Notes: generated from the letters alone by a model not told the origin. Positions 1 to 8,183 are shown, numbered from the stretch's first letter. The stretch: DNA of 64,000 nt from Actinomycetota bacterium (GCA_020161015.1 JAIUOT010000060.1:1-64000), one strand, 5' to 3'. Program-made: numbers and translations.

Positions 1-680
1 ACGATGGTGGCGATCTGCTGAGGTGTGGCCGGCTTCGGCTCGAAGGTGCGGTGAAGGACGGTGGGATGCTCCACCTTGCACGGGGAGTCCGGAATCAGCG
101 GACGGCGGCCCGTGCTTGCGCTGCGCATGATGGTCGACAGCAGCGAGTAGGCGTGTGCCCGCCGGGTCGGAGCAGCGGGCAGCAGCATCGCGTACCAGTC
201 GTCGATGTCGTCGGCGGTGATGTCGGCCAGGTGCATGTCGCCCAGCGTGGGGAGGATCTGCTTGTCGAGCAGGATGCGATAGAGATCCTTCGTCCGGGGC
301 TTGAGCGGCTGGCCGTCTCGGGTGCGGCGGCGCTCGATCCAAATCTCGGAGTAGTCCCGCAGTGTCGGGGTCTCGGCCGCCTGCGGGTCGGGCGGACGCC
401 AGCGGTGCTCCTCCAGTTCGGCCCGGCGCATCGACAGCCACGCGTCGGCGTCGCCCTTGGTCTCGAACGTGACCGGAGCCAGATAGCGCTCCCCGTTCTC
501 GCCGAGATAGCTGGCCTGGTAGCGACCCGACCGCTGCTTCGCGATCTTTCCGAAGGCCCGCCGGCGCCTGGTTGACCTCGTCCGACTGGACGGGCGCGGG
601 GTCGAACCGGTGCGCGCGGGCGCGCTCGCGGCACCGTCCACCAGTCGAAGATTGGTCACCCTGTCACCTTGCCCTTGCAT
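1..680 (-). CDS. Tyrosine site-specific integrase, N-terminal part (cut by window edge)
   Basis: The leftward frame reads about 226 residues without a stop and runs off the left edge. It begins with a basic low-complexity leader, then an Arm-type DNA-binding segment (RSGRYQASYLGENGERY, roughly residues 50-100), then a SAM-like core-binding domain (TLRDYSEIWIERRRTRDG through LADITADDIDDWY). This order is that of phage/ICE tyrosine recombinases. The catalytic R-H-R-Y domain lies outside the window, so activity cannot be judged. The ATG at 680 has an AGGTGAG only 3 nt upstream; GTG at 659, preceded by AAGG, is an equally plausible start. The gene starts 146 bp from a tRNA 3'-end copy, as expected for an integrase beside its attachment site. 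Confidence 0.88.
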   Translation of the reverse strand, partial: MQGQGDRVTNLRLVDGAASAPARTGSTPRPSSRTRSTRRRRAFGKIAKQRSGRYQASYLGENGERYLAPVTFETKGDADAWLSMRRAELEEHRWRPPDPQAAETPTLRDYSEIWIERRRTRDGQPLKPRTKDLYRILLDKQILPTLGDMHLADITADDIDDWYAMLLPAAPTRRAHAYSLLSTIMRSASTGRRPLIPDSPCKVEHPTVLHRTFEPKPATPQQIATI

Positions 681-825
681 CTCACCTGCATCCTAACGCA
701 CCCTAACGACAGCCCATTTCTGCCCGTCTGCGCCTACTTGGCGTTTGAGAGGCGGAGACCATCGCACCTAGTCGCACCGCTGAAACTGGTAGTCAGGAGG
801 GGTGTCGGAAAGGGCCTGAGGTGGC

Positions 826-850
826 AGTTCAAATCCTGTCACCCCGACCA
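826..850 (+). other. Duplicated tRNA 3' end, probable attachment site (attR)
   Basis: The sequence GTTCAAATCCTGTCACCCCGACCA (827-850, broken here as T-loop GTTCAAATCC, stem, acceptor strand CACCCCG, then CCA) is the 3' third of a tRNA, most like actinobacterial tRNA-Pro. No D-arm, anticodon arm or matching T-stem precedes it: the bases at 822-826 do not pair with CCTGT. This is what remains at the distal junction when an element integrates into a tRNA 3' end and rebuilds the full gene at its other end, here predicted to lie left of the window. The tRNA identity is an inference. Confidence 0.72.
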
Positions 851-853
851 GCG

Positions 854-900
854 GAAAGCCGCTCTCATTAGGGACTAGATCCCCAGCGAGAGCGGCTTTC
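854..900 (+). terminator. Hairpin following the tRNA end
   Basis: GAAAGCCGCTCTC (854-866) and GAGAGCGGCTTTC (888-900) form a perfect 13-bp inverted repeat with a 21-nt spacer, starting 3 nt after the tRNA CCA. It is likely the original terminator of the host tRNA gene left on the chromosomal side of the element. There is no long T run, so termination may rely on the hairpin alone. The rest of 901-1081 holds nothing that I can identify. Confidence 0.6.
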
Positions 901-1081
901 AGCGTTTGGTGCGCCTGCAGTTCCGCGGAGCCCGTCGCCAGCACCCCTCGCCCCCCACCGCGAAACGCCAGCCCAGACCGGTCGCCCCACTGCGTTCCGA
1001 ACCAGCGTGCTCGTTCCTGACCGAGGACGGGTCACAACGGTGCACGGTGAGGACGGTCGAGCTTGAGACGCCAGGGATGAC

Positions 1082-1573
1082 TCACTCCAGCCTGAGCAGC
1101 CACCCGCGTAGCAGCCCCTCGAGCTGCGCGCGCTCCTCAGGGCTCAGGACGGAGACGAGGCGGGCCTCGTTGCGCATGTGCTCGGTGAAGGCCTCGTCGA
1201 TCACCCGCAGGCCGGCGTCGGTGAGCCCGACGATCCGTCCGCGCGCGTCCGCGGCGTTCCCGCGACGCGCCACCAGGCCGGACTCCTCGAGCCGGTCGAT
1301 CCGCTTGGTGATCGCCCCGGTGGTGACCATGGTGTGCCGGGCGAGCTCCCCGGGCGCCAGCTCGTACGGCGCCCCCTGGCGACGCAGCGCGGCCAGCACG
1401 TCGAACTCGCCCTCGCCGAGGCCGTAGCGGCGGTAGGTCTTGATGACCTCCTCGCGCAACCGGTCGCCGAGCCGGTGCAGCCGGCCGATCACGCCGGCGG
1501 GACTGACGTCGAGGTCGGGACGCTCGAGGCGCCACTGCTCCTGGATGCGGTCGACGTGGTCGTTCTCGGACAT
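1082..1573 (-). CDS. MarR-family transcriptional regulator
   Basis: A 163-residue protein with the MarR winged-helix layout: N-terminal dimerisation helices, then a DNA-binding core reading ELARHTMVTTGAITKRIDRLEESGLVAR and a wing (NAADARGRIVGLTDAG), with a C-terminal helix. It is divergent from an EamA exporter, and the 39 bp between the two starts hold two palindromes spaced 21 bp apart, so it most likely represses both itself and the exporter and is released by the exporter's substrate. The ATG at 1573 begins MSENDHVDR; the frame stays open far upstream but runs into the divergent gene, so the longer form is rejected. Confidence 0.9.
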   Translation of the reverse strand: MSENDHVDRIQEQWRLERPDLDVSPAGVIGRLHRLGDRLREEVIKTYRRYGLGEGEFDVLAALRRQGAPYELAPGELARHTMVTTGAITKRIDRLEESGLVARRGNAADARGRIVGLTDAGLRVIDEAFTEHMRNEARLVSVLSPEERAQLEGLLRGWLLRLE

Positions 1574-1585
1574 GCGGGAATAATA

Positions 1586-1620
1586 CCTTCCACGGAAGGC
1601 ATTATTGCTTCCATGGAAGC
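1586..1620. promoter_or_regulatory. Twin MarR operator palindromes
   Basis: CCTTCC-AC-GGAAGG (1586-1599) and the perfect palindrome GCTTCCATGGAAGC (1607-1620) have centres 21 bp apart, two helical turns, placing both on the same face of the DNA. The second palindrome contains the ATG of the EamA gene (1613). This is a strong candidate for cooperative binding by the divergent MarR protein. Confidence 0.75.
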
Positions 1621-2542
1621 TAATGGACGCTGGGTCGCCGTCACCGCCATCGCGCCGATCGTGTGGGGCTCCACCTACTTCGTGACCCGGCAGTTCCTGC
1701 CCGCGGACGCGCCCCTGTGGGGGTCGGCCATCCGGGCGCTGCCGGCGGGCATCGTCCTGCTCCTGCTGGCCCGCAGCCTCCCCCGGGGCTCCTGGTGGTG
1801 GCGGTCCCTCGTGCTGGGGTTCCTCAACTTCGGCGGCTTCTTCGGCCTGCTCTACGTCTCCGCGATCCTGCTGCCGAGCTCGGTCGCGTCCTCGATCATG
1901 GCCCTCGCGCCGCTGGCGCTCGCCGGCTTCGGGTGGGCGATCCTCGACCAGCGGCCCGGCGTGCGGATGGCGCTGGGCGCCGCCGGGGGGATCCTCGGCG
2001 TCCTGCTGATCGTGGGCGCGGGCACCAGCAGCGCCAACCCGTGGGGCGTCCTGTCGTCCCTCGCGGCACTGGTCATGTCGTCGGTCGGGGCCGTCCTCAG
2101 CCGGAAGTGGGGCGAGGGCGTCCCGCTGCTGGCGTCGACAGCCTGGCAGGCGGTCGCCGGCGGCCTCATGCTGCTGGTCGCTGCGGTGGTGTTCGAGGGC
2201 GCACCCCCCGCCGTCGGCCCGGTCGAGCTGGCGGCCTTCGCCTACGTGTCGCTGATCGCCACAGCCCTCGCCTCGCTGTGCTGGTTCGCCGGTCTCGCGA
2301 AGCTGCCCGCCGGGACGGTGGGCACGATCGGCCTGCTCAACCCGGTGACCGGCGTCCTGCTCGGGACGCTGGCCGCCGGCGAGCAACTCACCTGGCAGCA
2401 GGCAGCGGGCATCGCCCTCGTCCTGGCCGCGATCGCTGTCGGCCGGTCAGCACCGCGTGTTCGCGTCCCCTCCCCCGCCCGCCGGGCCGGGGGCGGCTAC
2501 GTCCAGCCTCTGGAGAGCACGTCGTCCAGCGCGGCGACGTAA
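1613..2542 (+). CDS. EamA/DMT-family exporter
   Basis: A 309-residue membrane protein with about ten hydrophobic segments arranged as two EamA repeats (first from WVAVTAIAPIVWGSTYF, second from NPWGVLSSLAALVMSSVGAVLS), the drug/metabolite transporter fold. Family members export amino acids, metabolites or small drugs; the substrate is not visible here. The ATG at 1613 lies inside an operator palindrome; GGAAGG lies 13 nt upstream, longer than ideal, so translation may be leaderless. The last 46 bp overlap tail-to-tail with the convergent aminotransferase gene, and the final 25 residues look like an extension beyond the transporter fold. Confidence 0.85.
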   Translation: MEANGRWVAVTAIAPIVWGSTYFVTRQFLPADAPLWGSAIRALPAGIVLLLLARSLPRGSWWWRSLVLGFLNFGGFFGLLYVSAILLPSSVASSIMALAPLALAGFGWAILDQRPGVRMALGAAGGILGVLLIVGAGTSSANPWGVLSSLAALVMSSVGAVLSRKWGEGVPLLASTAWQAVAGGLMLLVAAVVFEGAPPAVGPVELAAFAYVSLIATALASLCWFAGLAKLPAGTVGTIGLLNPVTGVLLGTLAAGEQLTWQQAAGIALVLAAIAVGRSAPRVRVPSPARRAGGGYVQPLESTSSSAAT

Positions 2543-5433
2543 TGGTCGACGTCCGCCAGCGTCAGGGTCATCGGGGGCTTCACCTTCAGCACGTTCTGGC
2601 GCTCGGAGGTGACCTGGTCGATCACCCCGCGCGTCAGCAGCGACTCGCACAGCAGCGCGGCCTCCGCGGCCGCCGGGGTGAGCAGTTCGGGGTCGCTGAC
2701 GAGCTCGACGCCCTGGTAGAAGCCGCGGCCGTGCACGGCGCCGATGAGCGGGTACCGCCGCGCCAGTTCGGCGACCTGGCCCGCGAGGTAGGAGCCGACC
2801 TCCCGCGCCCGGGCCATCAGGCCCTCGCCCTCGATCACCTCCAGCACGGCGAGCCCCGCAGCGCAGGCGGCCGGTGAGCCCCCCGTCGTGGAGAAGAACA
2901 GCCCCTCCCTGCCGAGAACCGAGCTGATCTCCCGTCGGGTGATCACCGCCCCGAGCGGGAAGCCGTTTCCCATGGCCTTGGCGCACACGATGATGTCGGG
3001 ACGCGCCCCCTCTGCCTGGAAGGCCCAGAAGCTCGTGCCCGTGCGCCCGTAACCGACCTGCACCTCGTCGGCGATGCCGAGTCCGCCGGCCCGGTGGACG
3101 AGGTCGATCACGCCGGCGAAGTAGCCGGGAGGCGGCACCACGCCGCCGGCGTTGCCCAGGATGCTCTCCATCACCACCGCCGCCGGAGGCGTCCCGCCGG
3201 CGACCAGGCCGTCGACCAGCCGGCCGGCGTCGCGGAGGTAGGACGGACCGGCGTCCGGCCCGCGGTGGCGTCCCCGGTAGGGGTTGGGCGCCTCGGCCAG
3301 GCTCACCCACGACGGGCGGGTGTGCAGTGCCGACGGGTTGTCGTGGGCGGACGTCGTGATCGCGTCCGCCGCCATCGACCACCCGTGGTAGCCCTCCCGG
3401 TGGGCGATCACCTGGGAGCGGCCCGTGGCGAGCCGGGCGATCCGCAACGCGAGGTCGACAGCCTCGGTGCCGCTGTTCACCAGCAGGACGCTGTCGTAGC
3501 CGCCGTCGCCGGTGGTGGCGAGCAGGCGCTCGGAGAAGTCGGCGAGCGAGCGGTAGAGGAACCGGGAGTTCGTGTTCAGCAGACCGAGGCTCCTGCTCAC
3601 CGCACGGCGCACCGCCGGGTGGGAGTGCCCGACCGCGGCCACGTTGTTCACCAGGTCGAGGTAGGCCCTCGCCTCGGTGTCGACCAGATAGGCGCCCCAG
3701 CCCCGCACAATGGTGGGCGGCTCTGCGTAGTAGCGCTCGGTGTTGTCCGGGAGGAACCGGTTGCGGCGCGCCTGCTCGGCGGCGCTCGCAACCTCCGGCG
3801 CCACCGGATCGGGCTCCGGGAGCCCGATCGCACTGTTCGTCCCGCCCACCAGCGGCGCGTAGCCGGGAGCGAGGTCTGCACGGCAGAAGGCCGGGAGCGC
3901 CGCGTCCCCCTCGACCAGCTGGACGCGGACGCGGTGGCACGCCCCCTCGGCGTCGGCGACGGCCGTACCGATCGCCTCGCCCCGGTGCAGGCGGTCGCCC
4001 GGCACCACGCCGGGCGCCGGCGCCAGGCCGCCGAGCACGAGCAATCGCCCGTCCCCGGTGCGGAGGTCGACGCCGTCGGTCCGGGCACCGGCCACCTCGA
4101 GCACCGCGGTCGCCTCCACGGTGAAGGCCTGGCCGGAGACGAACTCCGCGACCAGCGAGAACGGCTCCTGCGCGGCGGCGTCGAGGGCCGGGCGGCTCCG
4201 GCTCAGCCGGTACTCGCCCTGCGGGATCGCGTGGACGGTCGCCGTCCCCGCGGTGCGGCCGCGCAGCACGTCCGCCTCCACGTGCTCGCCGAGCCAGCGG
4301 CCGTCGTCGTGGTCCTCCGATGCTGGCCCGAGGGGGAGGACCTCCGGCGTCGCGCCCCGTGGAGCCACCAGCTGCGGGCACGTCACCGGCGCCGGCGGCG
4401 TGCGCCGGGCCAGGAACAGGTTCGTCATCACCGGCACGGGCAGCGTCCGTGCCCGCTCGAAGCAGGCCCACTCGTGGTCCATGCGCTCGGCGGCGTAGTC
4501 GTTGCCGGGGTCGATCGCGAGCTGCTGCCAGCCGGACACCACCAGCACCGCGCAGCGCAGCTGGACGAGCGGCCAGGCGGCCCGCACCTCGGCCTCGGTG
4601 AGGCCGGTCTCGGCATCGAAGGCGTCCACCATGTCGGCCAGGACGTCCAGCCCGGCGAACTCGTGGTGCAGCATCGAGGCGAGGAGGACGGCCAGCTCGC
4701 CGATCCGCCAGCTGGTCGCCAGGTCGCCGAAGTCGATCACCCCGACCGGCTCGAGCACGCCGTCCGCCGCCGGGACGGCGACGACGTTGTCGTCGGTGAT
4801 GTCCCCGTGGACCACCTGGATGGGCAGCCCGTCCGCGACCCGCTCGACGGCCGACCACGCGACCTCGGCCACGTCCAGCACCACGCCACGCCGGTCCTCG
4901 GGCACGGAGCCCGCCAGCTCACGCACGACCTGCAACGGCACGCGCAGGTCCCACTGGGAGTCGCGCGGGTGCACCCCGCTGACGCCGCCGAGCGCCGCAC
5001 TGACCCGACCCGCCAGGCGCGCCAGCGCGCGGGCGACCCGTCGCGACAGGCGGGGGACGCCCACCAGCTGCGTCCCCTCGACGAAGGTGAGCAGGACGAC
5101 GGTGTGCGCGGCGCCGTCCGCGGCCGTCCAGTGCTGGCGGTGGGCGCCGTCCAGCCCGGGGACCGGCTGCGGCGCGGGGATGCCGGCGCCGGCGAGGAGG
5201 CGCATGGCGGCGAGCTGGTCCTCCACCAGCCCCGGCGGCGTCGCGGCGTGGAAGATCTTGAGGACGTGGCGTCCGTCCCCGCCGGAGACGAGGTAGTTGC
5301 GGTCCTGCTGGCTGCCGAGCTCGGAGAGCGTCCCCGCGACCCCGAAGAGGTGCGCGAGCAGGCGCCCGGCGGCGGCCTCGTCCACCTCGGGACGGCCGCG
5401 CTCGTAGGTGGATGCCAGCCCGGAGCCCTCCAT
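2497..5433 (-). CDS. Aminoglycoside-phosphotransferase-like kinase / class III aminotransferase fusion
   Basis: A 978-residue three-part protein. Residues about 25-330 form an APH/choline-kinase fold with the catalytic HGD at 209-211 followed by N216. Residues about 380-530 resemble a beta-rich carrier or M23-like domain (PAPGVVPGDRLHRGEAIG). Residues about 560-978 are a class III PLP aminotransferase with the Schiff-base lysine K819 in CAKAMGNGFPLGA. Related fusions occur in actinobacteria and proteobacteria and are close to ethanolamine-phosphate phospho-lyase; kinase then phospho-lyase or transaminase action on one amino alcohol is a reasonable inference. Start ATG 5433 has GAGGGGGAG 7 nt upstream. 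It converges on the EamA exporter. Confidence 0.85.
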   Translation of the reverse strand: MEGSGLASTYERGRPEVDEAAAGRLLAHLFGVAGTLSELGSQQDRNYLVSGGDGRHVLKIFHAATPPGLVEDQLAAMRLLAGAGIPAPQPVPGLDGAHRQHWTAADGAAHTVVLLTFVEGTQLVGVPRLSRRVARALARLAGRVSAALGGVSGVHPRDSQWDLRVPLQVVRELAGSVPEDRRGVVLDVAEVAWSAVERVADGLPIQVVHGDITDDNVVAVPAADGVLEPVGVIDFGDLATSWRIGELAVLLASMLHHEFAGLDVLADMVDAFDAETGLTEAEVRAAWPLVQLRCAVLVVSGWQQLAIDPGNDYAAERMDHEWACFERARTLPVPVMTNLFLARRTPPAPVTCPQLVAPRGATPEVLPLGPASEDHDDGRWLGEHVEADVLRGRTAGTATVHAIPQGEYRLSRSRPALDAAAQEPFSLVAEFVSGQAFTVEATAVLEVAGARTDGVDLRTGDGRLLVLGGLAPAPGVVPGDRLHRGEAIGTAVADAEGACHRVRVQLVEGDAALPAFCRADLAPGYAPLVGGTNSAIGLPEPDPVAPEVASAAEQARRNRFLPDNTERYYAEPPTIVRGWGAYLVDTEARAYLDLVNNVAAVGHSHPAVRRAVSRSLGLLNTNSRFLYRSLADFSERLLATTGDGGYDSVLLVNSGTEAVDLALRIARLATGRSQVIAHREGYHGWSMAADAITTSAHDNPSALHTRPSWVSLAEAPNPYRGRHRGPDAGPSYLRDAGRLVDGLVAGGTPPAAVVMESILGNAGGVVPPPGYFAGVIDLVHRAGGLGIADEVQVGYGRTGTSFWAFQAEGARPDIIVCAKAMGNGFPLGAVITRREISSVLGREGLFFSTTGGSPAACAAGLAVLEVIEGEGLMARAREVGSYLAGQVAELARRYPLIGAVHGRGFYQGVELVSDPELLTPAAAEAALLCESLLTRGVIDQVTSERQNVLKVKPPMTLTLADVDHYVAALDDVLSRGWT

Positions 5434-5527
5434 GGGTCACTCCCCCTCACGCGAGCGCGCCGCCGGCCACACGGTGGCACCGCGGGCGCGCTGGTCCACG
5501 TATCTGCGTGAATGCTAGAGGAGGCGG

Positions 5528-5968
5528 TCAGCCGATGCGCTCGGCCAGCGCGACGATGATCCCCTCGGGCCCGCGGACGTAGGCCATCCGCCACACGCCT
5601 TCGTACTCGCCGATGCCGCCCACCAGCCCGTAGCCCTGGGCGGCGGCCCAGTCGACGGCGCCCGCGAGGTCGTCGACCTCGAACGCGACACTGCGCAGGC
5701 CGAGCTCGTTGGCCGGGGCCGCCGGGGAGCCGGGACGCGCGTCCGGGCGCTCGAACCTCGACAACTCGACGCCGGTGCCCCCGCCCGGGGCGTGCAGCAT
5801 CACGATCTCCGTCCGTGAGCCGGGGATGCCGATCACCGTGTCGATGAATTCCCCTTCGACGGGGGTGCGGCCCTCCACCTCGAGACCGAGGCCGACGAAG
5901 AACGCCGTGGCGGCCTCCAGGTCAGCGACGGTGATACCGATGTGGTTGAAGCGGCGAACCGTGGGCAT
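5528..5968 (-). CDS. VOC-family (glyoxalase/bleomycin-resistance fold) protein
   Basis: A 146-residue protein made of two beta-alpha-beta-beta-beta modules: FNHIGITVADLEAATAFFVGLGLE at the N-terminus and LRSVAFEVDDLAGAVDWAAAQGY then MAYVRGPEGIIVALAERIG at the C-terminus. Metal ligand positions typical of the family (H in the first strand, E in the last ones) are present. Substrate unknown. Start ATG 5968 has GGAGG 8 nt upstream; an upstream in-frame start would add an unlikely Arg/Pro leader. It stands alone, 94 bp upstream of the aminotransferase gene on the same strand. Confidence 0.85.
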   Translation of the reverse strand: MPTVRRFNHIGITVADLEAATAFFVGLGLEVEGRTPVEGEFIDTVIGIPGSRTEIVMLHAPGGGTGVELSRFERPDARPGSPAAPANELGLRSVAFEVDDLAGAVDWAAAQGYGLVGGIGEYEGVWRMAYVRGPEGIIVALAERIG

Positions 5969-6028
5969 GCCCCCATCCTCCCCGCCCCGCGCCCGGGGTG
6001 CGGCGGCGCTACGCACTACTGCGCGGCG

Positions 6029-6198
6029 TCACCGCGGGTTTCGGCGCGCACCAGTCGACCCGCCGGTGCCGACTCCCGGTGACCGCGGGTTTCGGCGCGC
6101 AAACCGGGCCCTGGAGAGGCTTGCAGCGGCCCGAAACCCGCGGTGAGGGCGTGGCGGACGGGAGAGCGACCGTGGAGCGCGTCGAAACCCGCGGTGAG
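6029..6198. repeat. Four-copy intergenic repeat CACCGCGGGTTTCG
   Basis: The core ACCGCGGGTTTCG occurs twice forward (6029-6050 and 6080-6101, both continuing into GCGCGCA) and twice inverted (CGAAACCCGCGGT at 6132-6144 and 6183-6195), with about 50 bp between starts. Any forward and inverted pair can form a stem. It fills the gap between the VOC gene's upstream side and the end of the ABC permease gene. It may be a REP-like element or a bidirectional RNA-end signal. Confidence 0.7.
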
Positions 6199-6206
6199 CG
6201 GTCCTG

Positions 6207-6974
6207 CTACGCCGACAGGCGCCGGCGATAGGTGGCCATCGCGAGCACGAAGGCGAGCACGAGGATCCCGCCGCACCAGGCCAGCGCCAGCCACAGGTCC
6301 GTGCCGACCGGCCGCTGCGCGAGGAGGTCCCGCACGGCGTTGACGATCGACGTCACCGGCTGGTTCTCAGCGAACCAGCGCACGGGCCCGGGCATGGTCT
6401 CCGTAGGCACGAACGCCGAGCTGATGAACGGGAGGAAGATCAGCGGGTAGGAGAACGCGGTGGCTCCGTCGATGGAGGTGGCGGTGAGGCCGGGAATGAC
6501 CGCGAACCACGTCAGGGCCAGGGTGAACAGCACCAGGATGCCGGCCACGCCCAGCCACGCCAGCACGCCGGCACCGGAGCGGAAGCCCATCAGCAGCGCC
6601 ACCAGCACGACCACGACGATCGAGATCAGGTTCGCGACCACGGACGTCAGCACGTGCGCCCAGAGCACGGACGAGCGTGCGATGGGCATCGAGTGGAAGC
6701 GCTCGAAGATGCCGCCCTGCATGTCCAGGAAGAGGCGGTACGCGGTGTAGGAGATGCCCGAGGCGATCGTGATGATCAGGATGCCGGGCAGCAGGTAGGT
6801 CACGTAGTTGTCCGAGCCGGAGTTGATGGCGCCGCCGAGCACGTACACGAACAGCAGCATCATGGCGATCGGCGTGACCGCGGTGGTGATGATCGTGTCC
6901 ATGCTGCGGGAGACGTGGCGCAGCGAGCGTCCGGTGAGGACGGCGGTGTCGCCGACGAAATGAGTGGCGGTCAT
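6207..6974 (-). CDS. ABC-2 type exporter permease (DrrB-like)
   Basis: A 255-residue integral membrane protein with six hydrophobic segments and the ABC-2 pattern (Q/GGIFERFHSMPIARSSVLWAHVLTSV; later PLIFLPFISSAFVPTETMPGPVRWFAENQPVTSIVNAVR). It forms the membrane half of a DrrAB-type efflux pump with the upstream ATPase. Its ATG overlaps the ATPase stop by 4 bp (ATGA), fixing the start and implying coupled translation. Last gene of a padR-DUF1048-ATPase-permease operon; substrate unknown. Confidence 0.9.
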   Translation of the reverse strand: MTATHFVGDTAVLTGRSLRHVSRSMDTIITTAVTPIAMMLLFVYVLGGAINSGSDNYVTYLLPGILIITIASGISYTAYRLFLDMQGGIFERFHSMPIARSSVLWAHVLTSVVANLISIVVVVLVALLMGFRSGAGVLAWLGVAGILVLFTLALTWFAVIPGLTATSIDGATAFSYPLIFLPFISSAFVPTETMPGPVRWFAENQPVTSIVNAVRDLLAQRPVGTDLWLALAWCGGILVLAFVLAMATYRRRLSA

Positions 6975-7795
6975 GACTTCTCCTTGGGGGTGGCGGCGGA
7001 CGCCGCGCTGCGTGCGGCGTCCGCGTCCTCGCCCTTCCCGACGAGGGAGAGGAACACGTCTTCGAGGGTGGGCTGCTTCTCCACGTACTCCACGGTCGCG
7101 GGCGGGAGGAGCTTCTTGAGTTCGGCGAGCGTCCCGTTCACGAGGATGCGGCCGTCGTGCAGGATCGCGATGCGGTCGGCGAGCTGCTCGGCCTCGTCCA
7201 GGTACTGCGTGGTGAGCAGCACGGTCGTCCCCTGCGAGGCGAGCTCGCGGACCGCGGCCCACACCTCGAGCCGGCCCTGCGGGTCGAGTCCGGTGGTCGG
7301 CTCGTCGAGGAAGACGACCGGCGGGTTGCCGATCAGGCTCATTGCGATGTCGAGGCGGCGACGCATGCCGCCGGAGTAGGTCGACACCTTGCGCGTGCCT
7401 GCCTCGGTCAGCGCGAAACGCGCCAGGAGGGCGTCCGCGATGGCTCCGGGCTCCGGCAGGTGGCGCAACTGGGCCACGAGGACGAGGTTCTCGCGTCCGG
7501 TGAGGATCTCGTCGACGGCCGCGAACTGGCCGGTGAGGCTGATCGCCTCGCGCACCTCGCCGGGCCGGGTCGCCACGTCGAGCCCGGAGACCTCGGCGGT
7601 GCCGCCGTCCGACGTGATCAGGGTGGACAGGATCCTGACCACCGTGGTCTTGCCGGCGCCGTTCGAGCCGAGCAGGGCGAAGATGCTGCCGCCCGCCACG
7701 TCGAAGTCGACGCCGTTGAGCACCCGCAGGTCCTTGTAGGACTTCTTCAGTCCCTGCACACGGATCGCCGGCGCCTGGAGCTGGGTCGCTGTCAT
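6971..7795 (-). CDS. ABC exporter ATP-binding protein (DrrA-like)
   Basis: A 274-residue ATPase with Walker A GSNGAGKT (43-50), signature YSGGMRRRL, Walker B VVFLDEPTTGLDP and the C-terminal DrrA-type extension after the H-loop (LTTQYLDEAEQLAD). It energises the adjacent ABC-2 permease. Start ATG 7795 has GGAGG 8 nt upstream. Transcribed with the PadR regulator and the DUF1048 gene, so expression should rise when PadR is displaced, as known for drug-efflux operons with this layout. Confidence 0.92.
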   Translation of the reverse strand: MTATQLQAPAIRVQGLKKSYKDLRVLNGVDFDVAGGSIFALLGSNGAGKTTVVRILSTLITSDGGTAEVSGLDVATRPGEVREAISLTGQFAAVDEILTGRENLVLVAQLRHLPEPGAIADALLARFALTEAGTRKVSTYSGGMRRRLDIAMSLIGNPPVVFLDEPTTGLDPQGRLEVWAAVRELASQGTTVLLTTQYLDEAEQLADRIAILHDGRILVNGTLAELKKLLPPATVEYVEKQPTLEDVFLSLVGKGEDADAARSAASAATPKEKS

Positions 7796-7815
7796 GTCGA
7801 TGCCTCCGTCCCGGG

Positions 7816-8181
7816 TCAGGCCGACTCGCCGGCCGCCCGCCGGATGGACTCGTTCAGCCGCCGGCGTTCCTTGCTGATCCACGAGCCGTCGGAGTAGTTG
7901 GAGACGAACGCCTCGACGAACTCGACCGGGTCGTCGCCGACGATGCCGCGGATCGGGACGCCGTCCGCAGCGCTCTCCTCGAACAGGCCGACCAGGTCGT
8001 CGTACATGCGCACCAGGACGTCGCCCGCCGCGATCCCGCCGGCGTACATGAGGTACCGCTCGATCGCTTCGGCGGCCGTGCGGTAGTTCTCCGGGAGCGC
8101 CTTGATCCTAGCCTTGGCCTGCCGGTACTGCCGCTTCTCCTCCAGCGAACCGGTGACGAGTTCCATCCACTTTGCAGCCAT
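7816..8181 (-). CDS. DUF1048 family protein
   Basis: A 121-residue soluble, mostly helical protein (KWMELVTGSLEEKRQYRQAKARIKALPENYR at the start) matching the DUF1048 proteins that accompany PadR regulators and ABC exporters in actinobacteria and firmicutes. Function unknown. AAGGAGG lies 9 nt before the ATG at 8181; a GTG two codons upstream overlaps the padR stop as GTGA but is too close to that Shine-Dalgarno. Position between padR and the pump genes suggests an accessory or modulating role. Confidence 0.8.
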   Translation of the reverse strand: MAAKWMELVTGSLEEKRQYRQAKARIKALPENYRTAAEAIERYLMYAGGIAAGDVLVRMYDDLVGLFEESAADGVPIRGIVGDDPVEFVEAFVSNYSDGSWISKERRRLNESIRRAAGESA

Positions 8182-8183
8182 GT

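Noticed and set aside
797-850. A possible complete but very short tRNA formed by GGGGTG (799-804) and CACCCC (840-845)
   Set aside because: Only about 50 nt apart with no anticodon arm and a mismatched T-stem; better explained as a tRNA 3' fragment at an attachment junction.
1178-1612. N-terminal extension of the EamA frame
   Set aside because: It would overlap the divergent marR gene and reads Val/Gly/Asp-rich antisense-like sequence; the ATG at 1613 starts a complete ten-helix transporter.
2447-4858. An 803-codon leftward frame overlapping the kinase-aminotransferase gene
   Set aside because: Arg/Gly/Pro-rich composition with no motif; the other leftward frame carries the HGD and PLP-lysine motifs.
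3094-5511. An 805-codon + strand frame opposite the kinase-aminotransferase gene
   Set aside because: Shadow frame: no family features, composition typical of reverse-complemented GC-rich coding DNA.
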